From Dictyophora rubrovolvata (lineage: Eukaryota; Basidiomycota; Agaricomycetes; Phallales; Phallaceae), in assembly GCA_029959195.1 (NCBI GenBank), contig CP114123.1, positions 1,860,001 through 1,924,000 on the forward strand: a DNA stretch of 64,000 nucleotides, read 5' to 3'. Within the stretch, counting starts at the first letter, position 1. Every line of letters begins with the position of its first letter. A program made the translations under genes and the position numbers. This document shows, in pieces, positions 12,921-23,270 of the stretch. The notes beneath the pieces are model-generated. The model searched no databases. It was not told the origin of the DNA and was given only the letters and a program-made list of their open reading frames with translations.

Positions 12921-12946
12921 AAAAAAAAATAAAATAAATAAATATT
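12921..12946 (-). terminator. T-rich Pol III-type terminator after U6
   Basis: On the transcribed (minus) strand the U6 sequence runs into ATATTTATTTATTTTA and then nine T residues (A run at 12921-12929 on the plus strand), the type of signal that ends RNA polymerase III transcription. Confidence 0.5.
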
Positions 12947-12948
12947 GC

Positions 12949-12999
12949 GACCCGAAGGTCGTCCACTCTGTACTAGCGTGTCATCCTTGTGCAGGGGCC

Positions 13000-13031
<32 letters not shown>

Positions 13032-13055
13032 TACGTGTGTCACTCCGAAGAGGAC
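12949..13055 (-). ncRNA. U6 spliceosomal snRNA
   Basis: Read on the minus strand from 13055, the sequence starts with a short 5' stem closed by a UUCG loop (GTCCTCTTCGGAGTGAC). It continues through AAAATTGGAACGATACAGAG, the conserved ACAGAGA box, the AGC triad of GATTAGCATGG and the internal stem-loop GGCCCCTGCACAAGGATGAC. These blocks are nearly invariant in U6 from yeast to human and lie in the right order and spacing. U6 forms the catalytic core of the spliceosome with U2. The 3' tail after GACACGC differs from textbook sequences and contains CGACC-TTCG-GGTCG, a perfect 5-bp hairpin with a UUCG loop. A TTTAATG element about 20-25 bases upstream of the 5' end is a plausible TATA-like Pol III element. 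The exact 3' end is inferred. Confidence 0.92.
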
Positions 13056-13637
13056 ATACAGTTATGGTCACATTAAAGGGGCGTCATTTGTGCAAATGCA
13101 TTTGAGTGGGCGTGTCGACGTGAAATAGGCGCCTGCTCCTGTACCTAGTGCTGAGACGAAACCTTTTGCGAGAAATGCTCCGGCTTAGGCCATTGCATAC
13201 TCGGTTATTAGAAAAAGGTACAGGAATACTTAACATCCATAAAGGTTAATTGCAAATGCTAGTGCGAATCTGTTCACGACTATTTCAGCTGTTGAGGGCG
13301 ATCAGGGCATACCATATGTGGACACACCATCCGGAGATGAAAGATCATCTCGATCTCTGGGTTGCTCGTGTGAGTTAGACGTACTCGAAAGAAAAGTCAA
13401 CGAATTTCATAACGACAGAGGAAAGGCGAGGATGATCAATGTATTCAAATATAACATTAGAAAAGGACATGAGACTCAACGGTCAACCAGCCAAAAAACA
13501 TGACATAGTGCGGATAGATAAAGTTTCAACGAAATTATATCCTTTAATGGTCTCATTAACCATTCCCGTCAGCCTCTCTGCCTCAGAGCAGTATAACGTA
13601 CATGTTGGGGGATTCGACGTAGATAGTGTGCATTTAC

Positions 13638-13663
13638 GGGGGGGGGGGGGGGGGGGGGGGGGG
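13638..13663 (+). repeat. Poly-G homopolymer (26 G)
   Basis: An uninterrupted run of 26 G lies between the U6 gene and the 3' end of the RBM25-like gene. Its length may be an assembly or sequencing approximation. Confidence 0.9.
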
Positions 13664-13840
13664 CATCTAAATTAGACGCAGTTTGGATCATGGTTTTTTC
13701 ACGGCTATAGGATATCATACATACCTTTTTACTCGTGAAATTTATCTACTTATTAACTCCCCCACTTCGCCACAACGGCAAACTACAAAGAAAGACCAAA
13801 AGGAAAGAGAAGAAAGGACTATCGTACTCGAGGAGGGGGG

Positions 13841-16258
13841 TCATTCATCAACCAGCATCTTCCCGCTATCCAATCCTTCACCATACGCCACGCTCTCAAA
13901 GGTCACTTGTCTCCATATGTCGATAACAAATGTCTCCGCGTCTTCTTCCAGGACCTATTATAGTCGACAAAAAAAGACAAAAGAAAAAAAAACTTTAGTC
14001 ATCATGAGAAAATACACCAAGCATACAAGGAAAGAGGGGGGATTTATTTTGTCCAGTTAGCGTTTGTCCGAAAAACGTGTTACGACAACGACAAATAGAA
14101 AGATCAATCAAGACATTGAAAAGTTTACGCACCTGAGCCAACTCATCTACCAATTTTTGCGGACTCTTTCTGTCTTTCAGGTGCTCTATTACAAACAAAA
14201 CCAAATCGTCATCCTCCAGCTCTCCAACATATTGTATAATCTTGCGCTTCACAATCGGCTCAAATTTACGGTCAATAAGTGACTATAAAAAGGCCCCGGT
14301 TAGCCTACATGTCACAGTAGATGAAAATACCACGAACCTCATTAACAGCGTCAAAGCGCACTTTGACCTTGAAAAGCGTCTCTTTATCTCTCGGTATACT
14401 CGCTTTGATCTTCTCAAGTCGTTGCTGCACCTTTTCGGAGCTGTCTGTAGGCGCGAAGTCAACTTTACTGAGGTTCTGACGTCGCTTCCTGGCATTAAGT
14501 TCTTCTTCGTCATCATCGCCTTGTCCAAACACTGGAGGATGTGCTGCTCCAGATATTGAACCAGGCACGGTAGGTGCTGCTTCTCCCTTTGTTCCAGCAG
14601 GTGCCAATGAGACGTTGAGCCGGACGGGGGCACCGTCGTCCAGAAGTAAACCGGCTTTACGCTGTTCCTCCTGAAGGGCACGCATGTCTTCCATTTGCCG
14701 TGCAAGAAAGAGTTCGGATTCACGTCGTAGATGTTCTGCCTCTGTTAGTTCCAGATCGCGAGAACGACGATCAGCTTCTTCCTCTTGTGCCAGATGACGA
14801 CGACGTTGCGCGCGCCAACGTGCTCTGATGAGACATTGTTAGGGCAAGCCCTTTGAGATTTCATTTAAAACAGCTTTACCTGTCTGTGTAAAACATCTCA
14901 TCGCTTTCATCGTCGTCCCATATATCCAGGCGAGTATGCATCTCAATCTTGTCTCGTGCCTCCCCTTCTCCTTGCATCTTCTCACGTTGTAATGTGCGCT
15001 CAAGATTTGCAATCCGCTGTCTCTCCCTCGGTTCATACCGTCTTTCGCGCTGTAAACGACGTCAAAAAAAACATGAAGGGGGTCAAAGAAACACTGCTTG
15101 ACGAAATCCCACTGACATCTCTGAATGACTCGTTCTCATCCCGCATCCTCGCATCCTTCCGGTCCTGTTCCTTTTGTTCATCGGTTTTTTCAGCTTCAGC
15201 TTGACTTGTCCGACTTTGACTTTGACTTTGACTTTGAACGAAGGCAGGCGCCTTGCCGTATCCCTGCTGACCAGAGCCTACACCTCTGCCTTTCGGTCCA
15301 CTAGGCGCATTGACAGGAGCCTTATTCGAGCCGCTCGCAGGACTGCCTTTTCCACCATATGGAGACGAAATTCCAAGAGCCCTTCCCCGTTCTTGTTCGT
15401 CACGTAACTTCTCTCTTTCCCGTTTGGCGGCTCGTTCTCGGAAGAGCGCGATCTCGGAGATAACCAGTCCGCGCTGTGCTTCAGGAAGTTCGGCCTCTTG
15501 AAGGTCATGCAAGTGGGGTGGAATGACATATTTTTCCTTTGACCCGCTTCCTGTGCCCTCATCTGCCTTTTTCTTGATATCTTCGACAATTTGATCGATT
15601 TTGGTTTTCGCGTCCGCCGCCTGAGCATTATCGGCCTGAACAATGAAGAGATGATACATTTAACTTCTTTTGGTGATCCAGACATGCAAATTGATGCTTA
15701 CATCTGTTATAGCCTTTTGCGCTCGATATGCATTCAGAAACAAGGTAGTTTTTTCGTCCGCTTTAACCTATCATCTGGTGAGAAATAGGGGTCCACGGGA
15801 CCGCTCGAGGAAAAGACATACCAGCAGTTTTTTATTAGCACATCCATCTTCTAGAGCCGGAAGCTCAACACCATTCAATAGTTGTAAAGCTCGCCATGCG
15901 CCTTCTGGATCTTGATATTCTGCAAACCCGAAACCTTGTGGCTTATTAGCGGGAGTAATAAGTCGTTTAAAAGAATTCAAAGGTCCACAAGCCTAAAATA
16001 AATAATTATTAAAACAACATTCAACAAATGACAACAAAGCGTATGAAGAATAAAACATACGCCTAGCATTTCGTTCAAATGCGCATCGGTGATTCCACCA
16101 GAAATCGACCCTATGAAAAGGGTGGTTATACGGTGTTGCTGCGCTCCGACAAACTGTGGATTTGCATGCTGTTGTTGTGCGAGTGTTGCTATTGACGGTC
16201 CTTGTCCATATGGCGTCGGACGCATCCCAAGGCCCATTCGAGTCGGCGTCGGCTGCAT
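13841..16258 (-). CDS. RBM25-like splicing factor (RRM + PWI domain)
   Basis: From the right: a Gly/Pro/Gln-rich start (MQPTPTRMGLGM), then an RNA recognition motif split by an intron (RNP2 TLFIGSI at about 16120; RNP1 QGFGFAEY at about 15930). A Lys/Glu-rich, partly coiled-coil region with Gln/Ser repeats follows at about 15600-15150, then an Arg/Glu-rich helix (RWRAQRRRHLAQEEEADRR at about 14800). The C-terminal PWI domain is encoded at about 14290-13841 (KRKIIQYVGELEDDDLVLFV, then AETFVIDMWRQVTFES). The last intron (about 13955-14133) joins VDELAQ to VLEEDAETF. The stop TGA is at 13841-13843. RRM, RE/RD-rich middle and PWI are the order of RBM25, a U1 snRNP-associated factor that influences 5' splice-site choice in the nucleus. 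A short upstream exon before 16258 is possible. Confidence 0.85.
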
Positions 16259-16659
16259 TGTCGGTGCACCTTTTAGGGCAAAGAAGTGTTGTGTGTATGT
16301 GTGGCGAACGGATTACTATGAGAGGTCGTGTGACGAGCGTGATGCGTGACAACGTGACCAGGTTTTGCAAATTTGTAAACCAATTGTAAACTGTCCATGC
16401 TTCAAATAGAATCAGGAATGGATTCGATTCTTTCAATCTTTGGAGCTCTTAATATTTGTTTTAGAACGAGGGTTTATTATGAACGTCTAGTGACCTCGAC
16501 ATATGTCCACCTCGCCATGCGATGCAGAAGCTTCTGAACCACTAGAAGTCTGGTCAATCGTTCCTTCGACGTCGAGCAGCGGTCCGGTTCATTTAATGGG
16601 TTATAAAGAAAGGGCCCTCCATGAGGTAGACTTTCTACGCTAAGAAGTACATATCTTCG
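16259..16659. promoter_or_regulatory. Divergent promoter between RBM25-like and GH29 genes
   Basis: About 400 bases separate two divergent starts. A TATAAAG element near 16602 lies about 58 bases before the fucosidase ATG and fits a TATA box. No TATA is obvious on the RBM25 side. Confidence 0.45.
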
Positions 16660-19600
16660 ATGGCTGGTAGCTTTCTCTTGTTTGTTCTTTCCTGCGCAAC
16701 AGCCGCAGTCTGGGCAAGCCCACCAAACGCAGAGGGAATATCTTCAAGTATCGACTTGTCTTCTCTTTTCAACAACAAGGCAGTTTCTAGCTCTCCTGGT
16801 GGTGCAGACTTTGATGGCGATGGTGGAAGTTTTCCTCTCTCCCAGCTGCCAGCCAGTGGCGGGCTATTGACTTACAGAGGAATAAACGTATGTAATTCAG
16901 AACTAACGATATCCAACTGATGCCATTCCCTTTAGTTTACCCTTCCCTCTTGGGGCGTGTCATCCACCGCAGACAACATTTTAGCCGACAATCAAAGCAT
17001 ATCTTCCCCGTTCTCAGGTGGCCGTTTCCAATCTCTTCACTTATTGAGTGCAACGGATGGGGGATCCATCTACACAAACAATATTACAGTGACATACCAA
17101 GATGGAACGCTCCAAACTCAACCAGTTCTCATTCCGTCGTGGAAGAGCAGTCGTGTGAGTGTCTAATATCACGAAAAACCCACTACATACATAGCCTATA
17201 ATCATCCTATCCTTCAAACAGGGCGTAATTAACTCGTGTGTCTCTTCTTTATTTATTGTGATATCAACGTCCTTATCAAGAGTAGCGAATTTACGTACAC
17301 GGCTACGGGTATAGACGGCAACTCGTCACACATTCAATACTTCGAGATTCCTTTGAATGCGGCAAAGGAACTGGCAACTATAACGCTACCCACAGGCGAA
17401 GTCGGTGGAAGCAAGCTCCACGTGTTTGCTTTAAGCCTTTTTACATCTCCCCTCTTGCTTTCTTCTTCCAAATCTGCCAACCCAGAGTCTTCGACTACCC
17501 GTGCGGGACCGAGTTTGACTTTTCAATATATCCGATCCCGTAATCAATGGTTCAATGACAGCGGGCGTAATTCGGCGGTCGAACAACTTGCCATGACCTA
17601 TGTCAAACCCTCGAACTTCAACGGCGAATCGGATATTGTTCAAGTTGTCGAAGTCGCCATATCCAACCTCCCTCTTATCAGCTCGCAAACCGACACAACA
17701 ACTTGGCTTACAGGAGAAAACACAGTCACCATAAAAAGCGCGCACGTCGAAACTGTTTACGCTGGAATTTTGAACAGATTGCGTCCGGGGGATCAAGCGC
17801 GGGTGAAGGTGGGTGTCGTGAACGCTGCTGGAGTAGAGCGCGGTACGCCTGCCACCGCTTATGCTGTTGTTTCGGATTCTCGTGGAAATGTTATTGCCCA
17901 GAGTGGGGAGTTTGAGATTGTTGCTGGTGTACCGTCTTATGAGTCTACCATTGAGAGTTTGCAAGTACATGAAGCTCCGAAATGGTTTGAAGATGCAAAG
18001 GTAGTTATATCATGAGCTTTCATGGTGCTATTTTCCTTGATACTGACTGCTGCGTTATAGTTCGGGTAAGCTATTTGCCCTCTGGCTACGTTCTTCTCAT
18101 TCAAGTGTCTTTGGCAGAATATTCGTGCACTGGGGTATATACAGTGTAAGACTGCCGCCACTTGAACTGAATCCCGTGTAACAGACGTTATTAGATCCCC
18201 GCCTTTGCGCCTTCTGGTGTTGTAAGTAGTGATCAACTAAGTTAGCTCAGAACTTCTTAGGTGACAATAACTACAGCAATATGCGGGTATGCGTGTTTCA
18301 ATGCATGTAACTAAGCAATATCGTTCAAATTGATTCTAGAGTGGTACTGGTGGCAACTACACAACGTATGTGAATTCTACATTGGTCTTGTCGTTGTTTA
18401 CAATCCCAGTAATCTCTCTCGTTTTAGCCCAACAATTCCAATAGCCCGACATGGGTCTACCACAAAGAAACCTACGGCGAGCAATTCCTGTATGACGATT
18501 TTATACCCAGTATGCTAAAGTTTTTTTTTTCGTATGTATGGAAGCTAAGCACAGTGCAGTGTTCAACCCTGTTGAGCATGGGTGGACACCTGACATTTTT
18601 ACAAACTTATTCCAGGAAGCTGGAGCTAGCTGTAAGTATACGATCAAAAAATCATTTCAAATTGAATGTACATGTTTTTTTTTTAGATTTCGTTCTTGTT
18701 ACCAAACATCATGATGGTAATTAAACTATCATATGGTTCCAAAACAACTATTCTCGCAGACTCTGAGCATTTTTAGGTTTCTGTCTATTCGATCCACAAA
18801 ATACAACACACCGCTCTTCCGTGGACCTCGGTCCAAAAGTTGATCTCATAGACTCAATTATAACCTCTGCAGCAAGTTTGCATCCAAATCTCGTTCCAGG
18901 AACATATTTTAGTCTTCCGGAATGGTTTAATCCTGCGTTTGCCAAGTACGGATTCAGTTCTTGGCCGGGTGGCCTCGCGCACAATGCCTATAACTGGAGC
19001 GAGCTCGAACCCTACACGGGTTTTCTTCCTGTTAGTGATTTCATTAAAGATGTTCAAGCCCCTCAGATGCGAATACTCGTGGGCGCCTCGGGTGGAGAAT
19101 CAAACGGTTATGATACCAATATTTTGTGGTGTGATATTGGAGGACCCACTAATGTGACGGAGGTTATTCCGGAGTGAGTGCGAGGCACATGTCATGTGCG
19201 TTCAGCGGCTGATCAACCCTCTCTCTGTAGCTGGTATAATCGCAAGTATTTGGAAGGCATCAATGTCGCCATGGATGATAGATGTGGGACTTGGGTTTGT
19301 GAGTAAACCCAGTGTAGAATTGACGTGGGTTTTTGTTTTTGACGAAAAACTTAGATGACTTTGCGACCCCTGAATACACTACATACGGTGTGGTGAATCA
19401 AAATAAATGGGAAAGGTGAGTGTGTGACTGTATTTTTGTGAAAGATGTGCAACCGTCTCATTTCAAAAAAAAAAAAAAAAGTAACTCAGGGTTAGATCCA
19501 TTTAGTTATGGTAATGATCCTCCCAAGTAAATTGATTCATAATGCTGAAAATTTCAATAGGTTATAACGCTCAGACACCGGCGGCCAATTACATGAACAC

Positions 19601-20100
19601 CTCCACCGCCATTCATATGCTGATTGATATAGTATCAAAGAATGGAAACTGGTTATGTATGTGGATGACAAGTTTCATCTCGTCGGACTTTGCTGTACTC
19701 ATTATATTTTTACATAGTGGATATAGGGCCGACAGGTAACGGAAGTGTCGTCGAACCTGAAGTCACTACGCTACATGGACTGGGCTCCTGGCTTCAAATA
19801 GCCGGAAAAGCTCTATATGCCACAGATTACTGGTTCATTGGGCCGCAAGAATCGAGCAATTTGCGGTTCACTACGACTCCTTTAGCATTCTACATAGCTA
19901 CTTTGGCGTGGCCCAGCCCCTCGTTTGCCGTTCGCTCTCCTGTCCCCGTAATGAAAGGCGATAGAATTACGTTGCTAGGGGGAAGTGGCGGGGAATTGGA
20001 ATTCGAAGTGAATGATGATGAAGTCATTATTTTTGTGAACGAAAATGAGGCATCGCTTGTGAACGATGCGTGGGCATTCGAAGTCGTGTATCGTGTCTAA
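16660..20100 (+). CDS. Secreted GH29 alpha-L-fucosidase
   Basis: Eighteen exons (16660-16887, 16936-17154, 17222-17235, 17283-18000, 18061-18065, 18118-18145, 18195-18221, 18277-18286, 18340-18365, 18428-18509, 18560-18631, 18687-18716, 18777-19173, 19231-19298, 19355-19415, 19482-19510, 19561-19656, 19718-20100) sum to 2493 nt and give 830 residues without a stop. A signal peptide (MAGSFLLFVLSCATAAVWAS) is followed by an N-terminal beta-rich region of about 390 residues, which makes the protein longer than the usual 450-500. The GH29 barrel then begins at AKFGIFVHWGIYSIPAFAPS and continues with YAEWYWW, VTKHHDGF and FSLPEWFNP. The nucleophile segment is TNILWCDIGGP and the late motif is SKNGNWLLDIGP. 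The enzyme hydrolyses alpha-linked L-fucose from glycans outside the cell. Exons of 5, 10 and 14 nt are needed to keep the conserved motifs. Confidence 0.95.
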
Positions 20101-20432
20101 ACTAGACTTTTCAAAGTCCGCCCAAATATCACAGACAGCCTTCAAATGTGTCCCTTTCTTCTTCGACGTCTGGCCTCGTGGCGCTGAGAAAAAAATTATA
20201 CGATTCTGCTCGACTGTCTGCTAAGCGATCCTGACCTGAAGATTATATCTCTTTCTCTCCCTTTTATCTCACCTACAAATCTATAATATCGACGACGTTC
20301 CTTTGAACCCCAGCTCCCTTCTAAGTCGCTCTTTTGTTTCTTTTCTAAAACTCGTAAGTTTTCGGGAGATTTGATTTGTTGAAATATGCAGAGTCGCTCA
20401 ATCAGTATGCCGGACAGCTTGAGGCAGTTCGG

Positions 20433-23270
20433 ATGCCTCTGATACCCAATTATCTCGCAAGATTCAGAACTCGGTCTCAATCAACCACTGCTAGCTCGTC
20501 TTCTACCGCACCATCTTCTCTCGATCCTCCAACCCCTGCTGCTGCTCTACTAGATGACTATCAAGTTGATTCTTCCGTTACCGGCTCGAGCCCAAATTAT
20601 GATGGAGATGCGTATCTGAGCTTGGCTTCGCGTGCAGCATCAGCTCCTGGTAGCACCAAAAGTCGGAAATCACGTTCATCAGCTATGGACAATGGAACGG
20701 ATCACACAGGGTTTCAATCCGAAAAAAAAACCAGAATTGCGAACAGTGATGAAAACGAATCCAATTTCATCTCGCGAATACTATCGAGCTATTCAAATGC
20801 ACCTATCATTGGCCGAAAACGTAGTTTCACAGTACCGTTAACGGGCGTATTATCGTCATCCTCGCCTCAGGTTCCGCAGACTCCCATAAGCAGTCCATCC
20901 AGTAATGGTTCATATTATACCCCAATAAGTGGCTCATCACCTCAAGGAAGTGCTCCATCCGGTTCAGATGGCAGTCATAAATGCTCATCTCCAAAGCATT
21001 CTCCTGGGAAGTCATTAAATCCACGCCGACTCCGGCCCAACCAGGAAAGCTATAAGCATGACTCCAATCCATCCGGTCAACATGATCCTACCGCCTCACC
21101 GAACACTGCTCTATCAGGCGCGATGTCCCAATCCGGGAAGGATGGCATCCATCAGGGTCGCCGGCCGCGTATGACAGAAACTACTAGTAATAATAATACC
21201 CCCTTGGTTACCGCCCCCCACACGCAAACAGATACTTTTTTCACGCCTCCTCGTACATCCACTCCTCCACCGCCTCAGCGGTCGCCTAACAGCTATCGTG
21301 GACGACAGCCACCTAACACCTACCCTCCTCGATCACGTTCACGTCATACATTCGACGGAGGGGCCCGACCGGTGTTTTTAAGTGAAGGTCACAGCAGCAG
21401 CGGCAGCTCAGTCCTCTTCCCCAGTTTCAGACGAATGTCTGAATCGCTTAACAAGATAACCAATTCTGGTAAACCTCGGAAAGAAGCTCAAATCGAGGAC
21501 GTTTTCACGGATACAACAACAACCACTACTACTACTCAGAACAAGTCGAGTCCTACTGGCAAAACGTTCGTTTTGTCCGAACAACGTAGGCTCAGTGCGG
21601 ACTGGAGTTCTATTGAAGCTATTCGGGGTAATTCAGGTGGGGCTGAAAGCTGGCCTTCTAGCGTGAGCAGAGAAATGGTTCGGCTTTCATTGAAAGAAGG
21701 TAATACCGCTGGAGGAGACCGTGACGATGAATTGGGAAGCATGTCGGCGTCACCCGGTACAAAATCTCTCGCTAGCGATGTCGATGTCAACCCAAAGAAT
21801 CCAACCTTGTTCGGAAGCATAGGAGAAGACAAACGGGAGTTCTTCCGCGCTACAGGCAAGGGTCGTCGTGGTCATAAAGTACGAAGCAGTTTAACACAGT
21901 TCATGGCAATCGTAGACAACGAATCCACTATCGCGGAAGGCGCTGAAAGTTCCTCGGCTGCTGTGACTCGGAACAATTTTAGTCCCACAGGTGCTCACGT
22001 CAACGACAGCGAATCGAGATCACCCATCGCATCCAAGATGACAAAGGGACGCAGTACTTCTCCCACGTTGAATAATGGCATCGGCGGAAGCTCAATTCCA
22101 TTTGTTTCCGTTACTGCACCGACACCTATCGAGCCTGGCCTCCCGCAACGTCTAAGCTCCATGTCGGATCCTGGGCCTGGATTGGGCTCGGACTCTACAG
22201 CGGGAAGCAAGCGTAAGATCGCCGATGCTGAAGACGAACCGGTTTCGTCCTCTTTGACTGCATCAGCCAGCGCTCCTTTGAATGGTAACGCAAACAAAAA
22301 CAGTGTACGGTCGATTCTGCTTACCCGCAGCGAATGTAAGCAACATCTTTCATTTCATTTCGTTTTATTTTATTGACTTGAACTGACTTTTTTTTATCGA
22401 AACCTAGCTGCCGATCGTCCTTCAGATGCTTCCCACACCTCCCATGCGCCTTCTTCTTTTCGTCAACCCCAAGCCAAACGAATCCGTCTTTCAGATGCAC
22501 CCCCTCCTTCTCAAACTCAGTCTCGCCCTACATCACCATCACGATCACCACCGCGAACCCGAAATACTTCGTCATCGCCTACACCATCTCGTCCCGGTTC
22601 AGCCCTACGCACAGGCGTAGGGACGTTCATCACACGAGCGCAGTCGCAAACTTCGTTTTCCTCTCAGGGGCATAATCGCGCTCCATCGGTAGCAGGATCA
22701 ACTTCGATACCCGTTCTTGCGATCTTGACACCCAAAGCGCCGTCAATAGACACACGACACAGTCTCAACACGTACCATATGCGCGATCCGTCACTCCCAC
22801 CGACTAAGCGGCACAGTGCAGTTTGGAAAGGTGCTGCGACTAGAAGAGTGGTAGATGAAGACCCGGGATATGTGATGCGGAGTCGCTCGTCGCTTGTTGG
22901 GTGGGGTGTGGAGAGAAGGCTTTTCCCGCTGCAAGGGTGGGCGTTCGTTGTTGGATTTATAGTCTTTCCGCTCTGGTGGGTTGCTGCTGTTTGTCCGGTT
23001 GTTTGGGGGTGGGGTACACGATGGGAGGACCGAAGAAAAGGGTATGGTGACCCCAATTTGATTATGACGGAAGATGAGTTGCAGGATAGGGAGATATTGG
23101 AGTATGATGGTACGTTTCTCGGTGTCTTGTTATCCGTGTTATTCACATTTCCTTTTGTCATAGTTGCGTATATATGGCGACAACGCTGTCGAATTATGAG
23201 TCTCTTTGGGTTATTCGTCTATGTTCCGCTTATAGTGCTTCTTGCTGTTCTCGTTCCTCGGAGTGCATGA
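20433..23270 (+). CDS. Ser/Pro-rich protein with C-terminal membrane segments
   Basis: One long exon ends at 22335. A 72-base intron (22336-22407) joins RSE to SADRPSDASH, and the frame ends with TGA at 23268-23270, giving roughly 910 residues. The first 800 residues are rich in Ser, Pro and Thr with low-complexity stretches and look disordered. The C-terminus has hydrophobic segments GWAFVVGFIVFPLWWVAAV, TFLGVLLSVLFTFPFVIVAYI and LFGLFVYVPLIVLLAVLV, suggesting tail anchoring by three helices with a long cytosolic or luminal arm. I do not recognise the family. An in-frame ATG at 20376 exists, but it lies inside what looks like a 5' leader intron (GTAAGT at 20352, AG at 20390), so I prefer MPLIPNYLARF at 20433. 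Confidence 0.7.

Noticed and set aside
13683-14060. 125-codon plus-strand frame at the 3' end of the RBM25-like gene
   Set aside because: It is antisense to the PWI-domain exon and last intron, with no motif of its own.
17431-17970. 179-codon minus-strand frame
   Set aside because: It is the antisense shadow of fucosidase exon 4, which is supported by family motifs and frame continuity.
20376-20432. Upstream in-frame ATG (MLKYAESLN) for the Ser/Pro-rich gene
   Set aside because: It overlaps a likely 5' leader intron (GTAAGT to CAG, 20352-20390); the ATG at 20433 fits better, though this is not certain.
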